From assembly GCA_037976565.1 (NCBI GenBank), contig CP137670.1, forward strand, positions 372,001-436,000: a stretch of 64,000 bases of DNA, read 5' to 3'. A program made the position numbers and the translations under genes. Source of the stretch: Mesocentrotus franciscanus. Lineage: Eukaryota > Echinodermata > Echinoidea > Camarodonta > Strongylocentrotidae. The notes beneath the pieces are model-generated. The model was given only the letters and a program-made list of their open reading frames with translations, was not told where the DNA came from and did no database searches. Positions 48,316 to 58,350 of this stretch are shown here, in pieces. Positions within the stretch are counted from its first letter, which is position 1. Each line of letters opens with the position of its first letter.

Positions 48316-49250
48316 TTAGGTGGTCTGTCAACGACAGACTACCTATTGATTTCGTCAGAATTTTCTTTCTTTATTATTTCTTCCGTACACTTTTTTGTGT
48401 AAACGTTTACTCGAAATCGACATGGTCAATTTCCTTCGAATTTCTGTCAGTCATCAGGCCCTATAATATTAAGTTCTAGTAACTTTCTCAAGGTCATGGG
48501 GTCATCGTGACGTCATCCAGGCGCCATTTTGTAAACATCAGGTCATTATCTTATCTCGATAACGAGTCATCAAAAACAACCATATTTGGTATACATCAAT
48601 TTTAGGTCAAAGGTCAACAAAAATGTCGACAAAATCCGCGTGCGCACCTCGACGCGCGCGTACGCGCGCATCAAAATTTCAAAATGCTCCAATTCGTCCC
48701 AAATTTTGTTTGCACACGTTTCAGGCCATTTTAAGCATTTTAAAATTTGCGCGCGCACTTATGCGTGTGCGTTTTCGCGCGTACTGGCATTTTGCAACAT
48801 CGAATCACCAAATTTTTTCTGTCATCATATTTAGCACATTTTTCCAAGCATTTTGATACCTTGTTTAACTTTTTCTGACCAGTAATAACGCAATGAGCGT
48901 CCGTCAAAGTATAACAGCACCCGCGGACCGCGCTATCTCTATCCACAATACATGGGCAAAAACATGCCTATACAAAATTCATTGTAACTCTTCAGAATGG
49001 ATAGGAACTCCCAATTTTTTTCATATTTGGATAGAATATGAGTTAGAGATATGATTTCATGTCTCATTTGACCCTCAATTAACTCATGACGTCATCATAA
49101 TGGCCTCCGAACTCAAAATTTCAATTTTCATATTATGACGTCAGCATATTTTTGGAAAATTGATTGTATCTCTGTAAATATTGATTGATTTTCTTCCAAA
49201 TTTTGATATGTTCTAGCTGAGACAATTCTCCACAAATACAGTTACACGAT
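48316..49250 (+). mobile_element. Helitron-like unit 5' half
   Basis: Inverse of the 5' halves of the left array units (compare 15650-16290): TGACGTCA, CG run, tRNA-distal block. It joins the TCC-type module region at about 49250. Confidence 0.6.
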
Positions 49251-49564
49251 TTTTAATTTTGACAAAGGCATCATGGCGTATTTTTGCGATTAAAGGAGGC
49301 ATGTCAATTTTTCACATTTTGCGTGTATTCTCTATGGGACATGACTTTTTGTCAAAACTGGATTCTACATTCCCGTCTTTCGCGAGCAATATCTCCGTCG
49401 TTTTAGCTTTGTTTTCGCTGAGCTTCGAGTATGTTGTAGCTGAGACGATAAGCTATCACCAGTGTGCCCTTTATCTTTCGATCAGATGCCGGGATCATGC
49501 TCATATTTCACTTGCAAAGTGGGATTTGAGAATTCCTTTTTCCGTTTACGTGTAATCGCTATGG

Positions 49565-49636
49565 GAAATGGTTTGGTATATCGGTAACGCTCTTCACTTC
49601 CAACCTCGAGACCCCTGGTTCGAGTCCGGGCGTCTC
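49565..49636 (+). pseudogene. tRNA-Gly(TCC)-like module, copy 4
   Basis: Second forward copy in this arm. A-box flank TGGTTTGG and 3' end GTCTCA differ slightly from the 45276 copy. Confidence 0.65.
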
Positions 49637-49967
49637 AACAATTTTTTTCTTCACTTTTTTTGTCTTTTTGACCTTTCACTGTACCGTCTCATTTGAATAT
49701 TAAAACACGTAGAATCGCAAATAATGTAATAAACAACAATATTTACTTTATTATTACCCTATTATCACTTGATCCATTACTGTTTGCGTGTAATCCCTAC
49801 GGGAGATGACTTTTTCTCAAATCTGGATTTTACATTCCTGTCTTTTGCGAGCAATACTGCCGTTATTTCTGCTTGGTTTTTGTTGATTTTTGAGTATGTT
49901 GTAGCTGAGACTATATGCTATCTAAATGTCCCCTCATTTTTTTCAATCAGATGTCAGGATCACGCTC

Positions 49968-50085
49968 ATGATCATCATCATCATGATGGTCTGATGATCA
50001 TCAACATCATCATCATTATTATCATCTAACATTATCATTACCACATCACCATCATGTTCATCATCATCATCATCATCTCAACTGC
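49968..50085. repeat. ATC microsatellite
   Basis: Inverse partner of 22840-22960. Confidence 0.85.
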
Positions 50086-50151
50086 TCTTGCTCTGTCTTC
50101 CTGTCTTAGACAGACCACCTAATTCGTCCTCATGACGAATTACTTTTCTAG

Positions 50152-50555
50152 TTCTTTTTTTTCATCGTCTATACAATTCGGTTTGAACTTTTTGTTGACC
50201 ATAGACGACCCTGTGGTACTATTTTGATTTAGCGTCATGAGGCAATCACATGTTAGATGAATGATCATCAGCACCGGGTCTAATAATTAAAAGAAAACTG
50301 AATGTGAACCCAGGCCATTTTCTCTATCTCTCTTTTTTCATTGCCTTACTTTTTCCTCGCTTACTTCTTTCTTACCCCGGAGTATGTAATGTGCAAAGTG
50401 TATTCCTCAATAATAAAATATAATTTAAATTAAAATAAAATATAAAGAAGAAATAATTAGAGAATACAATCATGACAATTTACAATATGTCATAGATTTA
50501 TGTTATTTAGAAAAAAGTGGATCATGTAGCATATAAGAATTGGTGTTGGTAATTG
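50152..50555 (+). repeat. isolated, diverged satellite monomer fragment
   Basis: TTCATCGTCTATACAATTC through TACAATATGTCATAGATTTATG follows the satellite monomer (right-arm orientation) with many more substitutions than array monomers show among themselves. It begins at the base after the CTAG|T of the Helitron-like element, so that element seems to have landed inside an older monomer. Confidence 0.75.
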
Positions 50556-50790
50556 GTAATTATGACCGTAATAAAACTGTCAGACTAAAAAAAGACACAC
50601 GACCTTAGCCATGGGCCCATGCAGTATACGAACAGTCTTACACTAATCGTTTAATGATCTTCTTTTTGTTCATGCCATAAGATAAAATAAGTCCGTTTGT
50701 CTGCGACCAACGGTAGACTGTTTTAAGACATTTCGCTGGAATTGAAGCCATTAGCAAGATCATTTCAAGTCATTTTGTCCGGCCTGTTCA

Positions 50791-51100
50791 TAGTGAGTAG
50801 TAGTAGTAGTAGCAGTTGTAGTATTAGAAGTAATAGTCGTAGGAGTAGTAGTAGTAGTAGTAGTAGTAATAGTAATATCAGTAGTAGTAGTATAGTTGTC
50901 ACGGTAGCAGTAGTAATAATAATAATACCAGTAGTATTAGTATAGTTTTAGTAGTAGCAGTAACAGAAGTAGTATTAGTAATAATAGTTATACCAGTTAT
51001 AGTTATAGTAGTAGTAGTAGTAGTAGCAGCAGCAGCAGTAGTAGTTGTTCTGGTAGTACATGTAGTACTAGTTTTAGCAGCAACAGTTGTAGATATAGTA
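50791..51100. repeat. TAG/TAGT microsatellite
   Basis: About 300 bp of imperfect TAG repeats with CAG and TAA variants. Ser- or Thr-rich open frames over it are composition artefacts. Confidence 0.92.
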
Positions 51101-51970
51101 GAATAGAAGAATGATAAGAAGACTTTTACATGTACTATAAGTATAACAATTATCATCAAAACATAATTACCTTCTCGAATCAAGTAGGAAGTGAGCGTTC
51201 CTTTGGCGACATTGATTACACTGGTCACTCACTGTCTTCACCCATTTTGATGACGTAAGATGAGTCGTATCAATATATCAAAATATTCACCAATGTCTCA
51301 AATTAGAACCTTGTCGACACGGCGTCACGGCCAATATGATAACGCAGGGTTTAGGTGTCGTCTTTGAGGGAAAGCAAACATCGGCAGCACAGCTCTCGAC
51401 TGCGTTCTGAATGTGTGCAGAAGCTACTTGTTTAGCCCCGTTTGTCCGCTGTATCTAGCTACCTACTTGTTACACGTTCCGGGTGTGGCGTATAAAAGCG
51501 GTGATGTTCACTCAAAATACCATTGAAACACAGTATTTCAAACTAACCGATTTACATAACTTCGAATGCACATTGAAAAGGAGGACAGAGAAAGTGATCT
51601 TTCATACTCTCAGCTATAGATTATTTCGTGTGGGCTTAAATGCAAACAACCCCAAACAACAAAAACTGCAACTTCTGCAATACCCCCTGACACATGCAAG
51701 TATTCATTATTTAAAAGAATTGCCAGAATATACAATAGAACGGGCAATATTGATAATTTATATTATAATTTAAATTTAAAAGCTTTTAGGGTTTTACACG
51801 CTTCGGGTTAAAAACCATTTGTCCTTTATTTTGGTATCAACATTTTTCATTTGTACACATATTGGACATTACGCAGTCAAAATGGGAAAGTGTGGGCTGA
51901 CTTCATGTGGTGGAATCCTACTTCTAGCCATATTGGTCGGTGGATTCATCTGTCAGCTGAGAGCAAGCCC
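51101..51970. other. no gene recognised; 91-codon open frame
   Basis: Low-copy looking sequence. An open frame from the ATG at 51504 to 51773 (91 codons, TQNTIETQYFKLTDLHNFECT...) resembles no family I know. It lies just upstream of the LINE and may be part of that element's 5' region or chance. Confidence 0.35.
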
Positions 51971-51978
51971 CGTACAAC

Positions 51979-52317
51979 ATGTTCGAATTACTACACATCG
52001 GGACGATATTACCGGTCAGGCGGGTCAGCCGCATAACGTACGACCGAGACACTCTTCTCCGGCTAGCAATATGTGCAGCCGGGTGTGACTCAAAGCTGGA
52101 CTATGACATTCCAGCGGAGGTGAAACGTCGTAAGCGTGGACGCAAGGGAGGAGTAAGAAGGCGAAGTTTCCGACCGCCGTTGCCCTCAGTCATAACAGGT
52201 AACTGTCGCTCATTACGAAATAAAATGGATGAGTTGAAGGCGTGTTTGAATTATCTTTACGAATACCGTGAAAGCTGTTTGATGTGCTTTACTGAAACCT
52301 GGTTCTCATCCAAATAA
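51979..52317 (+). pseudogene. LINE N-terminus and start of endonuclease
   Basis: The frame reads ITYDRDTLLRLA, DYDIPAEVKRRKRGRKGG, then LPSVITGNCRSLRNKMDEL and CLMCFTETWFSSK before a stop. NxRSLxNKxDEL and FTETW are the first two endonuclease blocks (catalytic Asn and Glu) in this LINE group. The stop at 52317 interrupts the domain; the next block continues from about 52348 in another frame. Confidence 0.85.
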
Positions 52318-52347
52318 ACTACAGCGGATACTGAAATAGATGGTTTT

Positions 52348-53016
52348 GTGTGTGTAAGGGGAGACCGTACAGATTCATCTGGGAAGCTGATGGGAGGAGG
52401 AGTCTGTGCATACATAAATGAAAGATGGTGTGATGAAACCAATATCAAAATCAACGATAGTTTCTGTTCTGAAGATATTGAACTACTGTGTTTTTCAGCC
52501 AGACCACACTACCTACCACAAAAATTTGCAAACATCTTTATCATGGTTGTTTACATCCAACCAAATGCAGATGTTAATAGCGCTGCATCTAAGATACAAG
52601 AAGTCTCTTCAAGGATCGCAGCCTCATCGCCAGATGCAGTGCAGATAGTCTTAGGAGACTTCAATAGCTGTGAGTTGCGTGGTGTCATGCCACATTTTCA
52701 CCAATATGTGGATATCCCTACTAGAGGCACTCGCACACTGGATAATTGCTATGGAAACATACGAAAGGGGTATAAAGTATGTGCTAAACCACCTTTAGGA
52801 AACTCTGACCATAACATCATTCAGCTGATTCCACAATATAGGCAGAAGCTGAAATGTCAGAAGCCAACAAGGAAGACGGTAAAGGACTGGACAAACAACA
52901 CTACAGAGACTCTGAAAGCATGTTTCGACTGTACGGATTGGGACACTCTTCTGGATTCATCATCATCGCTGCAGACAATGCATTCACCAGAAAACTGTAG
53001 CTTTTCAAAACAATGA
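52348..53016 (+). pseudogene. LINE endonuclease domain, C-terminal part
   Basis: 222-codon frame with GGGVCAYIN, the catalytic block VLGDFNSCELR (about residues 108-118), DIPTRGTRTLDNCY, and the terminal SDHN (GNSDHNIIQLIP). It goes on into TETLKACFDCTDWD, which marks the linker of this family. All endonuclease catalytic motifs are present, but the frame is broken upstream and downstream. Confidence 0.88.
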
Positions 53017-53182
53017 TAGGGAAGCCTTGAAGAAGATTAAAAGGGATTTTAAGAGACACATTAATGCTAGGAAACGAGAGTTTGGAAAAAAGATAGAAAA
53101 CAAATTCCAAGAAGGAAATCCAAGGGAAGCCTTTAAAGGCTTGAGGTTGATGACAGGGTTTGATACTAGGACAAAGAAATAA
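53009..53182 (+). pseudogene. LINE linker fragment
   Basis: After the stop at 53016 another frame reads NDREALKKIKRDFKRHIN...EGNPREAFKGLRLMTGFDTRTKK, the basic linker that precedes the RT in this family. A stop at about 53180 and unrelated sequence follow. Confidence 0.75.
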
Positions 53183-53189
53183 AAATAAA

Positions 53190-54090
53190 ATCAAAACAAA
53201 CTACAATTTCTGATTGGCGTAGCCAAGGGAGGGAAGGGGGTCCGAGGGGTGCTTGCTTGATAACGTGAAAAGAAAAAAAGATAAACGGATAGTTCTGCTT
53301 CTCCGTCTTTTTTTAACACACTGTTTTGGCAAAACCAGGGGGCTTTGGACGAATGGTCGCGTTCCAGTCAACGCGACGCGAAGCCGTTAGGGAGAGTTAA
53401 AGGTATTACAAAGTTTTGGTATGGGGTCATGAATTTTGTTCAAATGAACATAATTATTGGACGCAAATGCGATTTTACAATATTCAATGATCATTGTCGC
53501 GGTTGAAATCGAGTCTAAAGTGATGAAAGTGATAAAGTGATGTAAATAATAACCTCTTAGGTTGTATAGTGCCCTCTCAAGACTGATATTACTTTAGCTT
53601 TAAAACAATGTTTCTCGACTACAATCTGTAGTGATAGCTAGTTAACAGAGTCTGCAAATACAGACTAGCATGTATAACTAAATATAGAATGACCTGCAAC
53701 CCATGACTCATGCCAGGTCATGTTATGGAATAATGAGTACTTGTATAATACATGAATACATGACTACAAAGATGTCTGACTGACAGTGCCTCAATAAAGC
53801 TATACAACTTATTAGTTCAATCAAAGCTCTCTAACTGGTCTTTTATAAGAACATAATACAATCGACCGATTGCTATTCCCGTTTGGAAATTATTTATCAG
53901 AACTACATATTCTGAGATTTTCGTGGTCACAGCTACCATGGAATGGCCTTAAAGGTACTCTCTCCCTTTTGCAGGCCAAAAAATTGAAAAGGTTAAATTC
54001 CGACGGCATTTGAAAGATAACACTTATTTAGAACTTCCCTAAAAAAAGGGGGCTTGAAAATGTCTTTTGGTGGGAAAATAGCGACCGTTA
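53190..54090. other. intergenic, no gene seen
   Basis: Contains GATTGGCGTAGCCAAGGGAG (53213) and AAAACCAGGGGGC (53332), which resemble degraded hAT-type termini. Otherwise AT-rich sequence without a recognised repeat. Confidence 0.4.
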
Positions 54091-54094
54091 GTTG

Positions 54095-54136
54095 TCGAAT
54101 CGACATAAGGGCCCGCTAGCCAAGATGTCGATTCGA
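54095..54136. promoter_or_regulatory. 12-bp inverted repeat upstream of spliced gene
   Basis: TCGAATCGACAT (54095-54106) and its exact complement ATGTCGATTCGA (54125-54136), 18 bp apart, about 190 bp before the chosen start codon. It could bind a dimeric factor or be chance; function is unproven. Confidence 0.35.
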
Positions 54137-54327
54137 ATATTATTAGACTCTCCGTGTTTCTTCGAATATCGCCCTCACTGATGAGAACGCGTGCAGCGCA
54201 GTACAAACGAAGTCTCTATGTAGCATGCACGTACTGTACTATACTGCATGCATTGTATACATGTACGTGTATCGCATGCATTATTTGCATGCTGCGACGA
54301 TCGACACAGTCATACTCAAACAACAAC

Positions 54328-54608
54328 ATGGAGAAAGAAGAAAATACTGTTACTGGTAGGCCTGCTAAAAAACCTGCTGTTAAAAAAAAAATGGGGAGGC
54401 CGTCGGTGCTGTCAAGCAGTACCAAAAACAAAAGAAAATCAGTGAGGATGAAGGCCTACCGAACTCGGAATAAAGCTCTTTGGTTGGAGTTCGAAGTACG
54501 GGCGATGGTTCGCGCTCGCCAAGCAAATGCAGGTTGCCCCCGTGATTTGGCTGTGATTTTGCTCGATCATGCGGCGGATGGTTCTGATGTCATTGGGTCC
54601 GATTCAAA
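54328..54608 (+). CDS. exon 1 of AT-hook gene
   Basis: 281 coding bases ending in GATTCAAA before a strong GTGAGT donor. Codes for the basic AT-hook region. Confidence 0.65.
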
Positions 54609-57309
54609 GTGAGTAAAATATCTTTAGATTCTAAAATTACCATATAGGCCCTAATATGAATGTTTATCACCCTATCTTAAACCATAAGTAGATTGTACTC
54701 CATGGATTTTCTAGATTATAGTTAGTAACTCATCACGGCGCTAGTTCAGAATCATATCCAGACTTCGAGTCTCGACCCGTAACTCCGGCGTGGAGATACC
54801 CTACTAAAACATACCCAAAATCAACTAAATCTTCATCGATTGTTCAAATAATGGTCATGATTTAAAATTCTTTATGTTTCTTACCTGTTTCGTGTCAATT
54901 TTCTTATCTTTTCTGAAGTATTTTTCTGAAAAACAAACACTTTAGTATACACTTTCTCACTGCTACTAGTATATAGTACTTACTGCTAACTAACTTAGCA
55001 TGCTATATAATATAGTATAAGTTCTAGTTCTACTTCTACCTCTATTCTATTCTACGTCGGTACTTGACAGGATCCATCAGTCAGGATCTAAGTACGTCAA
55101 GGTTGAAATGTCTGTCAAGGTGCTCTTGTGCTCTTGTACTAGATTATGTCGATCTAGACTCTATGATTCTGAAATAGAACTTTAAAGTTAATAATACTAT
55201 GAATGATGTGCTTGTAGCTTGGGTGGTGACATGAAGAGTTTTTGAAAAATGTCGTCTCATGACCGTTCTTGGATATACTTTTCCTTACAGACATGGTACA
55301 TCACATTTTGACCCTCCGATGAGTTCTACCCTGCCACCTTCCCACCTCTTCCTGACAGGAATTCTGCTGAATCAAGCGGTGGAGCAGTGTACATGTACGT
55401 AGAATTTAATTTATTTTTTTTGGAAGTGTTTATCTTGTTGTTATTGTGTATTTCATAGTTATTACCGTTTGTTATTGGAGAAAACAAAGTTCATGCAAGT
55501 CTATATTTATCTGTACTTTGAACTGTAATTTTTGAAAGGTTTGATAATCCCTGAATATTGCGTATTTGTGTCATTCATTTCACATGTCAACAGGTCTTCC
55601 ATATCAGGTGTTGACTCCTTACAAGGCACTCCCACTGTAGTTTCAAGGTATGGTAATATGCTATATAATCATTCGTCTCTACATTTTCAAAATTAAACTA
55701 TTTTATGGACAATGATAAACGATATTAAAATTTACCCAACTGCCTTTCTAGTTTTGAAGTTAAAATTTTACTCAAATAATTTCATTGTGTTTGTATAATC
55801 CCGAATAGCATGCCTATGATTGTGTAAGTCTCCTAGATGACAACAGGATTTCCAATTTTGTTTTTCCTCCGTAAACATCGTCACTGCCCTCTCAGTAGCA
55901 TCCCTCGGTGTTGATGCATGTTGCCAAGTTCAATCAATTTTTAATGAGTGTCTTGGTAGAGTCTGGTTACCAGGATATTTTATTAAGGACATGAACCATC
56001 CTTCTAGATACATTTTAACAATTATTGTTTTGAAATGTAAACAATATTGCACACAAACAAAGAACATAAAGTATGTTAATAACTTTTTTTAATAATGTTA
56101 ATAACTTTTTTTAATAATCTTTTTTTTAATTTTTTAAATGCAGTGATGAGCCACCCGAAGCAGTGAGGGAGAGTGAAAAGGAGTTTGAGTACGTAAACAA
56201 GACTATAATTATTTTGTAAACCATTAACTGAATAATTGATATATTTGTTATTTCCATGGAAGACCGCTGATCATTGAATAGGCTACCCTGTACAAATAAA
56301 AGAAAGAAATAATTAAATAAATGTAACAAAATATAATTAATGCATTCAATAACAAAATGTTTACCCACCATTTATAAATTCAAAATTAACTAATATAAAA
56401 TAGGATTTTGCAAACTTTGCATTCCAAACTATGTGAAGGGATCATGGCAAGAACTCTCGTGCTCAAATGGTTAATCACATATTTCTATCATTTGCAGAAC
56501 ATCCCTTGTGCTAGTAGCTCACATGTACCATGTTGCCTTTCTTAATTTTTGTGTGAATATTCTTGATCCCTCCTAGTGTTAGTGTCTGCTACAAGGTGAA
56601 GGGAGAGTTTGTATATCCAGAAGACCTTGAACTGGACGATGATCTTCAAGATGAGGACTTTGATGTTGAAGCAGAGTTTTCTCTGATGAACAGGTAAGAC
56701 TTGAATTGCATTATTGAGCAGTTTGGAGGATAAAGTACCAAATATCTGCCTGTATCACGACAACATAATAATAATTCTGGAGGTGGTTTAAAAAAAATAG
56801 ATTATACGTTTTGAATAAGTACTTGTCAATATAATTACTTGTATGAAGAACAAAATGGGAACAGTCTGTTATATAGTAATTTGTAATGTCTGCATATTTT
56901 TTACAATGCATTTGGTTTAGGAATAGCAATTCATCATGTGAAGCTCAGAATGGAGCAAACAAAACTACCTTCCTTATTCATAAACATGTTCAGATGAATG
57001 CAGGTGTGCCGTTCTTGATTTGTTTCCAGGGACTGTTCTGGTCTACAAATAATTTGCTCTGGGGATGAAGTGTTTGGAGCAGGGGAGGAGGAGGAAGAAG
57101 ATTCTTCTTCTGACGCTAACACCACCAGATCCGGCCTTCATCAGAAGGTGGAAAAGGAGGAGGAGGCAGCATCCAGCCGATTCCATCTGGTGGAAGAAGG
57201 GCAGCTGAGGCGTCTGGCAGCAGCATTCCACAGTGTCTGCCCAGTGTGCCATGGGCAGCCACTTGCTTTGGAAATTGTTCAAAGTGGCACTGCTGGCCAC
57301 ATACACTGG
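54328..57309 (+). CDS. AT-hook, acidic, CxxC-containing protein (six exons, 3' end not found)
   Basis: Six exons join into one open frame of 271 codons, with every intron except the last in phase 2, which argues for a real spliced gene. Residues 10-25 hold two GRP AT-hook-like motifs in a basic setting. Residues 35-80 (RKSVRMKAYRTRNKALWLEF...DLAVILLDH) resemble the short helical segment that follows AT hooks in a large, uncharacterised invertebrate family often found near transposase-like genes. The middle is acidic (PEDLELDDDLQDEDFD, GEEEEEDSSSD). Residues 247-271 (VCPVCHGQPL...SGTAGHIHW) look like the start of a Cys zinc-binding domain, so more exons should follow. Likely nuclear and DNA-binding by inference; function unknown. 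The start at 54328 is chosen because it precedes the AT hooks; an in-frame ATG exists at 54154. It could be a domesticated element gene. Confidence 0.6.
55359..55394 (+). CDS. exon 2 of AT-hook gene
   Basis: 36 bases between a long pyrimidine tract ending CCTGACAG and a GTACGT donor. Reads NSAESSGGAVY in frame. The alternative acceptor at 55290 runs into a stop in exon 3, so this one is preferred. Confidence 0.5.
55594..55647 (+). CDS. exon 3 of AT-hook gene
   Basis: 54 bases between TCAACAG and GTATGG. Reads SSISGVDSLQGTPTVVS. Confidence 0.5.
56144..56188 (+). CDS. exon 4 of AT-hook gene
   Basis: 45 bases after a T-rich tract and AATGCAG, donor GTACGT. Reads SDEPPEAVRESEKEF. Confidence 0.5.
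56577..56693 (+). CDS. exon 5 of AT-hook gene
   Basis: 117 bases, acceptor CCCTCCTAG, donor GTAAGA. Codes for the acidic block after VSVCYKVKGEF. Confidence 0.6.
57030..57309 (+). CDS. exon 6 of AT-hook gene
   Basis: 280 bases, acceptor TTGTTTCCAG, donor GTAATT after a TGG codon. The acidic GEEEEEDSSSD stretch is followed by LRRLAAAFHSVCPVCHGQPL. Without splicing the frame runs only 15 more codons to a stop. Confidence 0.6.
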
Positions 57310-57616
57310 GTAATTAATTTGAAATTTATCCACTTCGAACAATATAATGCAATCTGACCTGTAATAATGTAGTATAAAGTTCTATTTAATTCTTTATTTC
57401 ACTCTTTTAAAAACAACGAAAAACAATAAAAATGACGGTAAATATAAGAATATTAATTACATAAATCCTTCAATGAGCAGTACATGAACAACTTAGTGAA
57501 TTTTAGGATGAAAAAGAAATGTAGAATAACATTGCAATCAATCAAGATTCATACCAATGTATTCTACGATGACAGCTCTCATAAATATTGATAAATAAAT
57601 TTCTTGAGTTGCTTTT

Positions 57617-57715
57617 ATCAATCTGCGTAAAGCCTTTGATAAGGTAGATCATGAGTTGCTTTTATCAAAACTGGTAGATATTGGTTGTGACAATACAATT
57701 CTTATTTTCTTCTGT
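57617..57715 (+). pseudogene. LINE reverse transcriptase motif A fragment
   Basis: INLRKAFDKVDHELLLSKL and following residues match motif A of non-LTR RTs (AFDKVDH). Only about 33 codons remain. GAGTTGCTTTTATCA is duplicated just before it (57606 and 57653). Confidence 0.75.
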
Positions 57716-57882
57716 TCTTTCAACAATAGTATAATCTGACGTGGAATGACATCATTTCATCTCAATACATGTATATGTTTTTTTAATTTTATCAAAGAAA
57801 AAAGTATCTATGCAATCTTGTTCTGTTTTTATCTCGACCTATCTTCTACCCAGACATGTCCTGCTGGACACAAGACAGAAAT

Positions 57883-57960
57883 CATCATCAGCATCATCAT
57901 CAGCATCATCATCATCAGCAGCCGCAGTATCATCATCATCATCATCAGCAGTGCATCATC
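57883..57960. repeat. ATC/CAT microsatellite
   Basis: CATCATCAG repeats between TGTCCTGCTGGACACAAG and AGAAAAGACTAACTACG. Confidence 0.9.
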
Positions 57961-58174
57961 AGAAAAGACTAACTACGCACTACAGGAGTCTTTGATAAAT
58001 CAAGTTCAGAGCACCACAACTCATATAAAAACAAATGTTTTTTAATATGTAAAAACTGTATATGAATACATGTATATTATGTTCTCTTTATGTTATGAAT
58101 ACATTTTTGGCAATTACAATGTGCAAAAAAGGGCATTATTTTGTAATGTACATTAAAAAGTTTCCACTGTGATT

Positions 58175-58350
58175 ATAGAGTGAAACCTGTCTATTAAGAT
58201 CACACAAGGGAGACAAGAAAAGCATTCTTTATATGCACAAGGTCTTTATGTCCAGGTTCCTTTAGAACATGTTTCAATGAGAAACCATTTTCAAAGGAAA
58301 CAAAAATGTGGCCTTTGTAGACAGGTGGACACTAAAGCAGGTTTGATTGT
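58175..58350. repeat. short interspersed repeat (foldback-like)
   Basis: AGAGTGAAACCTGTCTATTAAG near the left end and CACTAAAGCAGGTTTGATTGTAG near the right form a loose inverted pair around TTTATGTCCAGGTTCCTTTA. This layout is known from short foldback repeats in invertebrate genomes. Class uncertain. Confidence 0.4.

Larger units (their letters stand above)
44680..50151 (+). mobile_element. composite Helitron-like element with internal duplications
   Basis: Starts TCAGGTGGGCTG and ends ACAGACCACCT, hairpin 50120-50142, CTAG 50148-50151, T. Relative to the left arm (22781-23949) it is 4.3 kb longer. After 45580 it holds a palindrome array, a 1267-bp block in tandem, part of another unit, and a second copy of the tRNA-Gly(TCC) region (49250-49860). 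It then rejoins the left-arm sequence to its end. Confidence 0.6.
51979..53182 (+). mobile_element. LINE 5' portion (endonuclease), 3' part missing
   Basis: Second non-LTR element, unrelated to the 4.6-kb copy. It keeps the N-terminal region, the apurinic-type endonuclease and the start of the linker, then stops near 53182 with no RT. Loss of the 3' part is the reverse of normal LINE truncation and implies a later deletion or rearrangement. The family is of the CR1/L2/Jockey type common in fish and marine deuterostomes. Confidence 0.8.

Noticed and set aside
50899..51228. Thr/Ser-rich 109-codon frame
   Set aside because: Translated TAG microsatellite.
51483..51773. 91-codon frame as an independent gene
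   Set aside because: No recognisable domain, no splice or promoter context, and it is adjacent to a LINE; kept only as a note under the region entry.
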